Below, in pieces: positions 31,836 through 40,275 of a DNA stretch of 50,672 bases. The notes under the pieces were generated by a model. That model did no database searches and was not told where the DNA came from. It saw only the letters and a program-made list of their open reading frames with translations. A program made the position numbers and the translations under genes. How positions within the stretch are numbered: the stretch's first letter is position 1; the number at the start of each line of letters is the position of its first letter. The DNA comes from Crocinitomicaceae bacterium (GTDB lineage: Bacteria; Bacteroidota; Bacteroidia; Flavobacteriales_D; Crocinitomicaceae), in assembly GCA_020436025.1 (NCBI GenBank), contig JAGQYP010000025.1:1-50672 (forward strand), read 5' to 3'.

Positions 31836-33311
31836 GTGAGTAAGATTTTAATAATATTATTTTTAGTTCCAATTTCACTTTTAGGTCAGCAAATGGATCT
31901 ATCTGGAGAGTGGGAATACCGTGTCGGAAGAACGGGAGAGTGGAAGAAAGTAAATCTTCCAGGTGATTTATCACAGGTGATTCCAAATTACAAACACGAT
32001 GATTACCTAAGAATTCGAAAAACCTTTGATGTTAGTTTGGATTTATTGGACATTCGAACAGTACGATTGCAATTGGAAAATGTAACTCCATATTGTCAGA
32101 TCCTTGTCAACGGGGAACTAATTGACACCTTAAAAAACTTCTTTATTCCATCTGACATTGATATCAAGGAGAGTTTACTTCCTGGGGAAAACGAACTGGA
32201 ATTGGAGTTCATTCCTGCAAGGTTTGTAATGGAAAAAAGATGGAAAGGTTCCAATTCTGAGTTGTCCGATAAAATGAAGGATTTAAAATTGGATATGGAA
32301 GTTAGACAGCCAAGATACATGAATAAGGGAAATTCGGTTGGAGTATTTGGAAACATGATACTTAGAGGAGTTGAGAGCATTTTTGTGAAGTCTGTGAATT
32401 TTAAATTGATTACGGAGGAAGCAACAAGAGCGAAAGTGATGATTAAAATGCGAGCGGATATATATGAATCTGGGCAATTCAAGTTTCAATCAACTTATTT
32501 CAGTCATCAGGAAAAAATTCTGACGGGAAGAGATCGGGATATAATTTGGACATTTTTTGTGGATGATTACAAGAATTGGAGTCCAAAAAATATGGGGGAA
32601 GTTAACTTTCTGCAAGATGCCATTCAAATTGATTTCATGTCATTCAATGGAAAAGAGTTTGTTCATGACACTACCGTAACTTATAATTTAGGATTCAATC
32701 AGGTAAAACTTGTTGAAAATCCGAAAGACATAGAAGATTATTCCTTTGAGATTAAAGAGAAGTCAATAAATGTAGTAGCTACTTCTTTCGAAAACAGATA
32801 TTTTGCCAGTGCTGACAAACAAGAGGATTTCTATAGTCAGTTTTTTAGAAAATTAGAAGAAACGGATGTGAATATGATCCATGTTTCAGGTGCTGGAGGC
32901 TATCCTTCTGAAAGATTTTATCATATATGTGATTCTTTGGGGTATATGGTTTGGCAAGATTTTGCCTTTTCAGGAATTGGATATCCAGCCGATTCAGTGT
33001 TATTCAAAAATGCCAGAGAAGAAGTGGATATTCAAATGAGAAGAATTTCAGGGCATCCATGTCTTGTTCTCTTTTCAGGAAGTGAGGATTTGAGTAATTA
33101 TTTTGATTCTGAAACTACTTTGGGAGATTATGGTATTACCAAAAAAGATCTGAAAGTACTGGAAAAAGGGCAGGAAGATTTATTTGGCAGAATCATACCA
33201 ATTCAAATCAACAGGTTCAACGCACGTTTAAACTATAAATCGCATTCCCCTGATTTTGGAACATCAAAATCCAAATATAGCTTTGGAAGTTTAAAATTAC
33301 TGAACGATTAG
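31836..33311 (+). CDS. Glycoside hydrolase family 2 (beta-mannosidase-like) protein, C-terminally truncated
   Basis: A 491-residue exported protein (GTG start, signal peptide ending PISLLGQQ). It has the GH2 sugar-binding jelly roll (DLSGEWEYR to GENELELEF), the immunoglobulin-like middle domain and the first half of the TIM barrel: GYMVWQDFAFSGIGYPADS, HPCLVLFSGSED with the probable acid/base at Glu417, and YKSHSPDFG, the equivalent of YWPSSP in beta-mannosidases. Beyond that only 20 residues remain. The nucleophile glutamate (SEFG in active enzymes) and the rest of the barrel are missing. Its last 15 bp overlap a convergent gene. Probably a pseudoenzyme or a truncated remnant. Confidence 0.8.
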   Translation: MSKILIILFLVPISLLGQQMDLSGEWEYRVGRTGEWKKVNLPGDLSQVIPNYKHDDYLRIRKTFDVSLDLLDIRTVRLQLENVTPYCQILVNGELIDTLKNFFIPSDIDIKESLLPGENELELEFIPARFVMEKRWKGSNSELSDKMKDLKLDMEVRQPRYMNKGNSVGVFGNMILRGVESIFVKSVNFKLITEEATRAKVMIKMRADIYESGQFKFQSTYFSHQEKILTGRDRDIIWTFFVDDYKNWSPKNMGEVNFLQDAIQIDFMSFNGKEFVHDTTVTYNLGFNQVKLVENPKDIEDYSFEIKEKSINVVATSFENRYFASADKQEDFYSQFFRKLEETDVNMIHVSGAGGYPSERFYHICDSLGYMVWQDFAFSGIGYPADSVLFKNAREEVDIQMRRISGHPCLVLFSGSEDLSNYFDSETTLGDYGITKKDLKVLEKGQEDLFGRIIPIQINRFNARLNYKSHSPDFGTSKSKYSFGSLKLLND

Positions 33312-34292
33312 TTTTTTTCTCAAAATGCCTTTAGCGTTGTAAATAGTTACCAAATAGCTCCCAGAAGGAAAGGAATCTGAAGGAATTTTAATGGAGGTCT
33401 CATTCACTTTTGTTTCATAGATTATAGCTCCGGTCAAATTGTAGATTTTAATTTTCTCTATTAATTCTTTAGACTCTACTGTAAACTCATTTTCTGTTGG
33501 ATTCGGAAACAGAGAAATTTCTGAAGAATTTTCATTCAAATCTGAAAGAGAAAGAACGACCTCCGAGGAATCGCTATACAAAGAATCTATTTCTTGGGTA
33601 TTTAATGCTCGGTTATATAATCTACACACGTCTACATCACCATCAAGGAAAGAGTCAATTAATCCAGTTGTATTCCGAACAACAGCTCCTACAGAGTGAT
33701 TTAAATTGCAACTAAGATTCATGTTAGCAGGAATGATTTCTTGTCCAACAAGTTGATTGTCTATGTACAAGGTGAGTTTGATTCCTTGTCTCACACCTAC
33801 AATGTGAATCCATTGATTTAATGGAGGGTTTGAATGGTTTACACCATAATATGTGCCCCCACTTCCTATTGAAAATCGCACCACTAGAGTGTTATTAGAG
33901 TTTCCAATGTAAAGTCCAAAACCATTATGTGCAGGAGTTCCAAAACTCGATAATCCTTTGCCAAATATTCTATGGAAGAATGTAGATTGAGCTGCGTCAT
34001 AAGAATAAACTTTAACCCATGCTTCTATGGTAAAGTCATCTGTACCAATATCTACATTGTTTCCTGCATCAAGATATTGATTGATACCATCAAGAGCAAT
34101 TGCTTTGTTTGGAACACCAAATCGATTATCGGTATAAGTTGGGCCATTAATGGCTTGAGCATGGTATCCATTTCCACTATTGTCCAATGTGTTTCCATCC
34201 AATTTGAATTCCATGATTAAATTGGTTGTTGGGACCTGTGAAAGCAAAAAAGAACACTGTACTAAAGAAAGAAATAAGATAAGTTTTTTCAT
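33297..34292 (-). CDS. LamG-domain protein with type IX secretion sorting signal
   Basis: A 331-residue secreted protein. Signal peptide MKKLILFLSLVQCSFLLS, a concanavalin-like LamG domain at about residues 25-235 (LDGINQYLDAGNNVDIGTD, FTIEAWVKVYSYD, LIDSFLDGDVDVCRLYNRAL), and a C-terminal sorting domain (ISLFPNPTENEFTVESKE, IYNLTGAIIYE, PSGSYLVTIY, ending KKLIVQ). This marks it as cargo of the type IX secretion system, released or anchored on the cell surface. LamG domains bind glycans or proteins. Convergent with, and overlapping, the truncated GH2 gene. Confidence 0.92.
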   Translation of the reverse strand: MKKLILFLSLVQCSFLLSQVPTTNLIMEFKLDGNTLDNSGNGYHAQAINGPTYTDNRFGVPNKAIALDGINQYLDAGNNVDIGTDDFTIEAWVKVYSYDAAQSTFFHRIFGKGLSSFGTPAHNGFGLYIGNSNNTLVVRFSIGSGGTYYGVNHSNPPLNQWIHIVGVRQGIKLTLYIDNQLVGQEIIPANMNLSCNLNHSVGAVVRNTTGLIDSFLDGDVDVCRLYNRALNTQEIDSLYSDSSEVVLSLSDLNENSSEISLFPNPTENEFTVESKELIEKIKIYNLTGAIIYETKVNETSIKIPSDSFPSGSYLVTIYNAKGILRKKLIVQ

Positions 34293-34337
34293 AATAATAG
34301 GTTTTGAAAAGCTAAAATATGAAATTTTTTTTTAAAA

Positions 34338-34913
34338 TTATATTTCTCTGACTTCTCCCGGCATCATGTTTGTCAAAGAATATTCGTCAGACGCTATCCG
34401 TATGAGTCTCAAAGTAGGGCAATTAATTTGGGCTGTCATTTTCCTGATTTGTCTGTTTTTCCCCTCTTTAAGCTCAATTTCAATCCATGTTGTTGGTATG
34501 TTTTTTCTAAAGCGAATAGGTGGGTTTCTCGGAGGAATGAGCTCGAATTCATTTTGACTTAACAATCTTATTTTGGATGGTTTGCAATTATAAATACCAG
34601 ATTTAACTTTAATTCGGATATCACCAGTTTCAAATCGATGCAAATCTCTTTCTTCGGGAATTCCCTCCACTTGAACCCAATACTTTTTTGCTTTTTCAAA
34701 TTTTGGGTCTGTATGTTGAAGTTTAAAATAATTGTTGTTTGTTAAAATCAGAAGTCCTTCACTGTCCTTATCTAATCTACCTACAGGGTAAACATCTTTC
34801 GGGAAATCAAATTCTAAATCTTGCAATGTAGATTCGTTTGGATTGGACTTTGAAAACTGAGAAAGCATGCCAAAAGGCTTGTATACCAAAAAATATTTAT
34901 TCTTGGACGACAT
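34338..34913 (-). CDS. Pseudouridine synthase, RluE-like (RsuA/RluB/E/F family)
   Basis: Modifies uridine in 23S rRNA. The 191-residue protein lacks an S4 domain, like RluE. It starts YFLVYKPFGMLSQFS, has the catalytic VGRLDKDSEGLLILTNN (aspartate in GRLD), RHTDPKF-like HTDPKFEKAKKYWVQVEG, and the substrate-binding ELKEGKNRQIRKMTAQI. Its start overlaps the flippase gene by 17 bp, making it the last gene of the pseudaminic acid operon; the RNA-modifying role itself is unrelated to sugar synthesis. Confidence 0.88.
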   Translation of the reverse strand: MSSKNKYFLVYKPFGMLSQFSKSNPNESTLQDLEFDFPKDVYPVGRLDKDSEGLLILTNNNYFKLQHTDPKFEKAKKYWVQVEGIPEERDLHRFETGDIRIKVKSGIYNCKPSKIRLLSQNEFELIPPRNPPIRFRKNIPTTWIEIELKEGKNRQIRKMTAQINCPTLRLIRIASDEYSLTNMMPGEVREI

Positions 34914-36411
34914 TCTTTTTCAGTTTTAAGCGAATTAAAAGTTTGTCAATTAGCGTATTGATATCCGGACTCACTTTACTAAAATAGATTCCTGGCCAAA
35001 ATAGAATTGTCAAGATTCCACCATTAATAAGTATTCCAATAGCTGGATTTAATTTTCCAAAAAAATCGATTGGGATCTTAGGAATTAGACTCATGATCCC
35101 ATAAATAATTAGACTAATAAATAGGGCTTGAACAAAAGATTTACTAAAAGGGGTGAAGTTGTACTTTCTTTTTAGATATAAAAAGCGCAAGAGATTTACG
35201 AAAGCAATGCTAATCATGGATGAATAAGCTGCGCCGATGATGCCATCTATGGGAATGAAAATATAATTTAGTCCGGCAACTACACCAATTAGGGTTGCAA
35301 TAAACCAGGTATTCATTTTATAATGTTTGGATGATACCAAAATTTCCGCATTTACTCCTGTAGCAAGTTCAATTAGCTGTGCCAAACCAATAAAGAATAC
35401 TATATATTTTCCGGTTGCAAATTCTTTTGGTAGAAAATCAAGAAGATAATCCATTGAAAACCAGATCCCCATAAATAAGTAAGCTCCTGAGATTAACAAG
35501 TTTAGAGCACTTTTCTTATAAATATCATTGATGTTATCTAGATCTTTTGATTTCCAAGATTCAGCAATAATAGTTGCGGCAATTCTCTTGATATTGTCTG
35601 CAGGTGTAGCAATGAATAGGCCAAAAAAGAACATGGTAGAGTATATTCCAGTGGCACCTAAACCAACCATATTATTTACCATGATTCTGTCTATTTCCAT
35701 CATGAACATAGCTCCGGTTCCTCCAATTACTCCAAATACAGATAATCCAATAATCTTCTTGTATCGTACTGCATATCTTCTTTTGTTTTCCCAATTGAAA
35801 AATTTCTCTTTTTGGCTAATCAAATAAAATAGAATAATAAAGCCTGGAAGAGACATTACAATTATGTTTGAAATAAAAATCCCATCGAAATTAATCATAC
35901 CTAAAAGAAGGGCAATTAAGGATATGGAAAACAATATTTTAGCAAGGAATCTTTCTAGGAGTACCCCAATAACTGTTTTTCGATTGATTCTCAAGTAGGC
36001 ATCAAAATTTAAAAACAGCAAACGAAAGATAAAAATAATGACAAAGGCAAGCGTAAAGAATTTATAAGCCTGAGTTTCTTTATTAGTAACTATGAAATCG
36101 TGAAATAGAAAATAAATTCCCAAGCCGACGATAATTCCTAAAAGACTTAAAAAAGTCAACAAGCTTAAAAAACCGTTGTGATTTGATTTAGGATTTTTGT
36201 ATTTGTTAAACAAATTTAGAGCAACCAGGGGACCTCCAAGTGTAAATACAACTGCGAAGATTTTTGTAAGGGAATTCACAACACTCAGAAGGCCTATCTC
36301 TTCAATAGAAAGAATTTTAGGCATTAAAATACTAAGATTTAGGAATCCAAATAATGTACCCAGATAGGATAAAATTGTCGATTGGATTGCCTGTTTTTGA
36401 ATGATTCCCAT
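34897..36411 (-). CDS. Oligosaccharide flippase, Wzx-type
   Basis: A 504-residue protein with about 14 membrane helices and a basic C-terminus, the layout of the polysaccharide transporter branch of the MOP superfamily. It starts KQAIQSTILSYLGTLFGFLNLSILMPKIL, the usual first two helices of this group. Such proteins move lipid-linked oligosaccharides across the inner membrane. Downstream of pseI by 10 bp in the same operon, it probably exports a glycan that contains the pseudaminic acid derivative. No polymerase or glycosyltransferase is seen nearby. Confidence 0.88.
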   Translation of the reverse strand: MGIIQKQAIQSTILSYLGTLFGFLNLSILMPKILSIEEIGLLSVVNSLTKIFAVVFTLGGPLVALNLFNKYKNPKSNHNGFLSLLTFLSLLGIIVGLGIYFLFHDFIVTNKETQAYKFFTLAFVIIFIFRLLFLNFDAYLRINRKTVIGVLLERFLAKILFSISLIALLLGMINFDGIFISNIIVMSLPGFIILFYLISQKEKFFNWENKRRYAVRYKKIIGLSVFGVIGGTGAMFMMEIDRIMVNNMVGLGATGIYSTMFFFGLFIATPADNIKRIAATIIAESWKSKDLDNINDIYKKSALNLLISGAYLFMGIWFSMDYLLDFLPKEFATGKYIVFFIGLAQLIELATGVNAEILVSSKHYKMNTWFIATLIGVVAGLNYIFIPIDGIIGAAYSSMISIAFVNLLRFLYLKRKYNFTPFSKSFVQALFISLIIYGIMSLIPKIPIDFFGKLNPAIGILINGGILTILFWPGIYFSKVSPDINTLIDKLLIRLKLKKNVVQE

Positions 36412-36421
36412 TTATTCTATC

Positions 36422-37462
36422 CTATTGGAAACATTTTTCAGTTAGCGCTACTCCAAATTCAAAATCAGCAGTGAAGGTTTTTCCTAAAACCTCATAATAT
36501 TTTTCGGGTGGAAGCCCAACATTCGGCCTTCTGATGATGATATTGTCTTCTGTAATCGTGTCTCCTTTTTTTACATTCGCTGAAATAAAGATGGATCTTG
36601 AAAATACTCGACTTGCTTTTTTCTTGTCATCCAAACTATAATCCACTTTACCGATTGCTTTTTCAGCTTCTCTTACATGGTCAACCATGTCCTTAAATTC
36701 TTCTGGAGTAAGGGAGAATGCAGCGTCTGGCCCCCCCAAATTACGATCTAGAATAAAATGCTTTTCAATTATTCTAGCTCCGAATGCTACGGACATTAAA
36801 GGAACCGTAATACCTAAACTATGATCTGAAAGTCCGACAATTGTATTGAATTTTTTCTTCATGTCCTCGATCATAATCAAATTTGCGTCTTCGACTTTTG
36901 CTGGATAAGCACTTGTACATTTGAGAAGAGCAATATCTTGTAAACCATTATCACGACAGACTTTTAAGGCTTTTTCAATATCCTTATCGGTTGCAATACC
37001 TGTTGAAATGATCATTGGTTTATTGAGTTTTGAAATATAATCGATTAATGGAAGGTCTGTGATTTCAAATGAAGCAATCTTATATGCGGGTACATTCAAT
37101 GTTTCAAGGAAATCAACCGAAGTTTTATCAAAAGGGGAGGAGAAACAGATAAGTCCTTCCATTTCAGCTTGTTTCATGATTTCTTGATGCCATTCCCAGG
37201 GAGTATATGCTTCTTTGTATAATTCGTACAAGTTTCTTCCATCCCAAATTGTACCTTTAATTCGAAACTCTTCCTTGTCAACATTCAAGGTCATTGTATC
37301 AGGGGTGTATGTTTGTAACTTTATGGCATCTGCTCCTGCCTTTTTAGCAGCTTTTACGGTTTCTAAAGCAACATTTAAATTCTGATTATGGTTTGCTGAT
37401 AATTCGGCTATAATAAAGACCTTTTCTTCTCCAAAAATTTTTGATTTGATATCCTCTGCCAT
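36422..37462 (-). CDS. pseI: Pseudaminic acid synthase PseI
   Basis: Condenses the 2,4-diacetamido-2,4,6-trideoxy-altrose from PseG with phosphoenolpyruvate to give pseudaminic acid. The 346-residue protein is a NeuB-family TIM barrel (IIAELSANHNQNLNVALETV, GADAIKLQTYTPDTMT, CFSSPFDKTSVDFLE, YKIASFEITDLPLI, KCTSAYPA, GLSDHSLG, EKHFILDR) with a C-terminal antifreeze-like SAF domain (SIFISANVKKGDTITEDNI). TYTPDTMT and the WDG-x-LYELYKEA stretch favour PseI over sialic or legionaminic acid synthase. It is 5 bp downstream of the deacetylase gene. Confidence 0.93.
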   Translation of the reverse strand: MAEDIKSKIFGEEKVFIIAELSANHNQNLNVALETVKAAKKAGADAIKLQTYTPDTMTLNVDKEEFRIKGTIWDGRNLYELYKEAYTPWEWHQEIMKQAEMEGLICFSSPFDKTSVDFLETLNVPAYKIASFEITDLPLIDYISKLNKPMIISTGIATDKDIEKALKVCRDNGLQDIALLKCTSAYPAKVEDANLIMIEDMKKKFNTIVGLSDHSLGITVPLMSVAFGARIIEKHFILDRNLGGPDAAFSLTPEEFKDMVDHVREAEKAIGKVDYSLDDKKKASRVFSRSIFISANVKKGDTITEDNIIIRRPNVGLPPEKYYEVLGKTFTADFEFGVALTEKCFQ

Positions 37463-37467
37463 TTTTT

Positions 37468-38181
37468 TTAGCTATTTAAAGATCGTACCAGGCAAAATGC
37501 TTCTGCCATGTGAACACCGACGGTTTGACCACGATATTGAGCAAGTATTCTCAATGATTCTGGAGATCTTGGATGCGGGTAGCTTCTTTTTTCAAAAGTA
37601 TAGGATTCCATTCCCTTAATCTTTGCCTGCAAATTAGTTTCACTTATTTCGACATAGAAATTTGGTTTAAAAACTCTTTCATCTGTGCTAGGAATCCATT
37701 CTGTTCCAGATGCTGTTTCGAATGTAAATAGCATTTTTACATTTTCTGATTGCATCGGTCTAATGGAAGTATGGACCGCTTCAAATGTTCTTTTGTGATC
37801 TATGTTTACATCACCACCATGGTGTGTGAAAATAACATCTGGATTGAATTCTTCTTTTTCTTTTTCAATCGTTTTGATTAAGTCTAATAAATCAACAGAA
37901 TCAAAGCGATTGTCAGGGAAGTTATAGGTGATAACCTTTTCAAAACCTATTTGTTTTGCTGCTGATTCGATATTCTTTTTGTGTTCGGCCAATTGTTCTT
38001 TCCATTTTTCTTGATCCCTAACATCAGAGCGAGAAGTAATTCCTTCTCCTAATATGAGGACTCGAACAATAGCATTAAAATCTTGTATTAATCGATTCAT
38101 GGAAGCTCCTGGTCCAAGCAATTCATCATCTGGATGAGCAACCACCAGTAGTATTTTCTTATTTCTTAATGATTCTAACAT
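37468..38181 (-). CDS. PIG-L family deacetylase in the pseudaminic acid operon
   Basis: A 237-residue zinc-dependent N-deacetylase. The metal motif is VVAHPDDELLGPG (His16, Asp19) and the later ligand region FTHHGGDVNIDHKRT; both are intact. Members remove N-acetyl groups from sugars such as GlcNAc-lipids or bacillithiol precursors. Its first 23 bp overlap the GNAT-formyltransferase gene, so the two are surely co-expressed. I infer that it frees one amino group of the pseudaminic acid intermediate, which the formyltransferase then re-acylates; deacetylation of another sugar in the same glycan is also possible. Confidence 0.88.
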   Translation of the reverse strand: MLESLRNKKILLVVAHPDDELLGPGASMNRLIQDFNAIVRVLILGEGITSRSDVRDQEKWKEQLAEHKKNIESAAKQIGFEKVITYNFPDNRFDSVDLLDLIKTIEKEKEEFNPDVIFTHHGGDVNIDHKRTFEAVHTSIRPMQSENVKMLFTFETASGTEWIPSTDERVFKPNFYVEISETNLQAKIKGMESYTFEKRSYPHPRSPESLRILAQYRGQTVGVHMAEAFCLVRSLNS

Positions 38182-39286
38182 TTGCTATAATTTCACTATC
38201 TCCCTTCAAGGAGGCATTTTCAAATTCAATTTTTAAATTTTCCGTTTCTAGAAAGGCTTTCGGATAACCTTCTGCATCCATCATTCGAATATAATCATAT
38301 ACTTTTTCGATTTCGGAGACATCTTTCAAATTGCTCATTTCAGGTGTTCTTCTTTTGAATGTAACTACTTCTCCAGTTTGTTCAACTGGAAGGGGTTTCT
38401 CTACAATAATATAACGAATAATTTCCTCAATTTTGGTGTTTGCACGTTCAAAAATTTCTTGAGCACTTCCACTTAAATCTAAATCTACTTTAGCAAATAT
38501 AGGTCCTGCATCCAATTCCTCGACACATCGAATCGCAGAGATTTTTGTCTTTTTATGACCTCTTACTATGAGGTTTTGCAATGGTGAACCACCTCTACCA
38601 TAAGGCAAATCCGTCATATGGAAAATGATGCATTCAAATTCACTGAAAATTTCTTTTGGAATGATAAATGACCAATGAGGAATGAAAACCATTTTGGGTT
38701 TTATTGCTTTTAGCATTACTGGGTCAAAAGAAGATTTATGTTTGATGTAATGGAAATTATACTGGTCAAATGTTGATTTTAAATCAGTTGTAAGGTTTTG
38801 ATTCCAGTCTTTAGAAGAGACCACGACATAATTTTGAAGTTTTGGATTTTGTTTGAAAATGAAAGCCCCTTCGTTTTCTAGTTTATCAAATCCACATCGT
38901 ATAAATGTTTTTTGGGAGGCTATGTTTTCTTTTTTTACTTCCCCAATTATTTCCTCTCCTCTATAATTCAACTCTTTTGAGAGATGAGATATCCCTAATC
39001 GGATCAAATATTCTCCAAGGTTCTGCGATCTAAAACTAACGGAAACAGAATAATCTATATACCAAGAATTCAACCTCAAATCAAATCTAATTTGTCCTGC
39101 AGGAACGTTGTTCACCTCTAAGATGTAGATAAAAGAATGAGCTTCTTCTAGCTTATTATTGAACCATTTTTTATGATCCTCATATGCAATAGGATCCTGA
39201 TTGAAAGCATTTTTTCTGACCTCAATATCGTTTGCCCAATCAAAGATCAACTTTATGTCATCGCTTGTAGCTTTTCTTAAAATCAT
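38159..39286 (-). CDS. Fusion of GNAT acetyltransferase (PseH candidate) and formyltransferase-like domain
   Basis: A 375-residue protein. Residues 1-145 are a GNAT domain of the PseH/RimL type (MILRKATSDDIKLIFDWAND, VSVSFRSQNLGEYLIRLGI, NIASQKTFIRCGF), which would acetylate the 4-amino group of the PseC product. Residues 150-375 resemble formyltetrahydrofolate-dependent formyltransferases: FHMTDLPYGRGGSP with catalytic His223, and ELDAGPIFAK with Asp259. The asparagine of the usual N-x-H-D triad is replaced (Ile221 in IFH). No separate pseH is present, so the GNAT half is the likely PseH. Overlaps pseG by 4 bp and the deacetylase by 23 bp. Confidence 0.87.
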   Translation of the reverse strand: MILRKATSDDIKLIFDWANDIEVRKNAFNQDPIAYEDHKKWFNNKLEEAHSFIYILEVNNVPAGQIRFDLRLNSWYIDYSVSVSFRSQNLGEYLIRLGISHLSKELNYRGEEIIGEVKKENIASQKTFIRCGFDKLENEGAFIFKQNPKLQNYVVVSSKDWNQNLTTDLKSTFDQYNFHYIKHKSSFDPVMLKAIKPKMVFIPHWSFIIPKEIFSEFECIIFHMTDLPYGRGGSPLQNLIVRGHKKTKISAIRCVEELDAGPIFAKVDLDLSGSAQEIFERANTKIEEIIRYIIVEKPLPVEQTGEVVTFKRRTPEMSNLKDVSEIEKVYDYIRMMDAEGYPKAFLETENLKIEFENASLKGDSEIIANVRIIKK

Positions 39287-40275
39287 CTTAGACTTGAAAT
39301 CAAATTATTAAGATTTTCTTTTTGTTGACCATGAAAAAACTTCTTTTGGTTTTCAAGATAAACATTTTGTTTAGACTGACTTAATTCTATTATTTTGTCG
39401 ATTGCTTCAATCAAATTCAATTTCTTTATTTTGTTGAAATCACCTAATCCAAAAATCAAATTTCTTTCTAATAAACCATTGTAAATCAAGTTTTGATTAT
39501 CCACATAAGTACCAGAAATAACGAACAGACCACAACATAAAACTTCATAGGAAATTGTGGATGAAGGAACTATCGCTATTTCACATTTTTGCATTACAGA
39601 AATTAATTGATTTGCATTTAGATTTTTATGAATAAAAACATTGTTTCTCGAGCCAATTTGTGCTTTTAACTCATTTTCAACCGAAATACCCGCTAAAACA
39701 TGTAGTTCCTCGAACTTATTTTCTTCTAGGAGCATTTGTGAAACTTTGATGCTAATCTTATTCAAATCGGAGCCTCCAAATGATATAAAACAATTTTTGA
39801 TTTCCCTAGGTTTTCTATTCAATTTTGAAATTTCAATAAATTCGGTTCTTAGTAGGGCATGGTCTATGCCAAAAACCTCTATTCCTTTAAAATCCATTGT
39901 AGCGCTGATAGGAGCTGGATTCAGAATGACGTTTGATGCGTATTTTTCTTGGATGAAATCATCAATGATTATAAGTTTATATCCTAAAGATTTTAACTCA
40001 GATTGGTACTTAAAATCAAAATGGTAACCATCAGCGACAATAATTGATTCTGAAGCTGGAAAAACTTCCTTGATCCATTCAATTTCCTTTTCAATAGATT
40101 CAGGACAAAATAGTATTTCGATATCATTTGGAAAAAAATGAATTAAACTAGACTTTCGAGTAATAAAATAATGATCCATCTGAGAAATAAGTGAATGGAA
40201 ACCTAGAAGACGATATAAATGTCCCAAACCAATGTCAGCATTTCCATCCGCTCTAAAAATCAGTTTATTTCTCAT
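39283..40275 (-). CDS. pseG: PseG, UDP-trideoxy-altrose hydrolase
   Basis: Releases UDP from UDP-2,4-diacetamido-2,4,6-trideoxy-beta-L-altrose, step 4 of pseudaminic acid synthesis. The 330-residue GT-B-fold protein starts with IFRADGNADIGLGHLYR, where the histidine of GH is the catalytic base, and has FISFGGSDLNKIS and VPSSTISYEVLCCGL in the C-terminal domain, both typical of PseG. Unlike Campylobacter relatives there is no fused acetyltransferase here; instead the next gene carries that domain fused to a formyltransferase. It overlaps pseF by 11 bp. Confidence 0.92.
   Translation of the reverse strand: MRNKLIFRADGNADIGLGHLYRLLGFHSLISQMDHYFITRKSSLIHFFPNDIEILFCPESIEKEIEWIKEVFPASESIIVADGYHFDFKYQSELKSLGYKLIIIDDFIQEKYASNVILNPAPISATMDFKGIEVFGIDHALLRTEFIEISKLNRKPREIKNCFISFGGSDLNKISIKVSQMLLEENKFEELHVLAGISVENELKAQIGSRNNVFIHKNLNANQLISVMQKCEIAIVPSSTISYEVLCCGLFVISGTYVDNQNLIYNGLLERNLIFGLGDFNKIKKLNLIEAIDKIIELSQSKQNVYLENQKKFFHGQQKENLNNLISSLR

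Noticed and set aside
34338..34913. RluE-like gene considered as part of glycan synthesis
   Set aside because: All motifs are those of rRNA pseudouridine synthases; only its position ties it to the operon.
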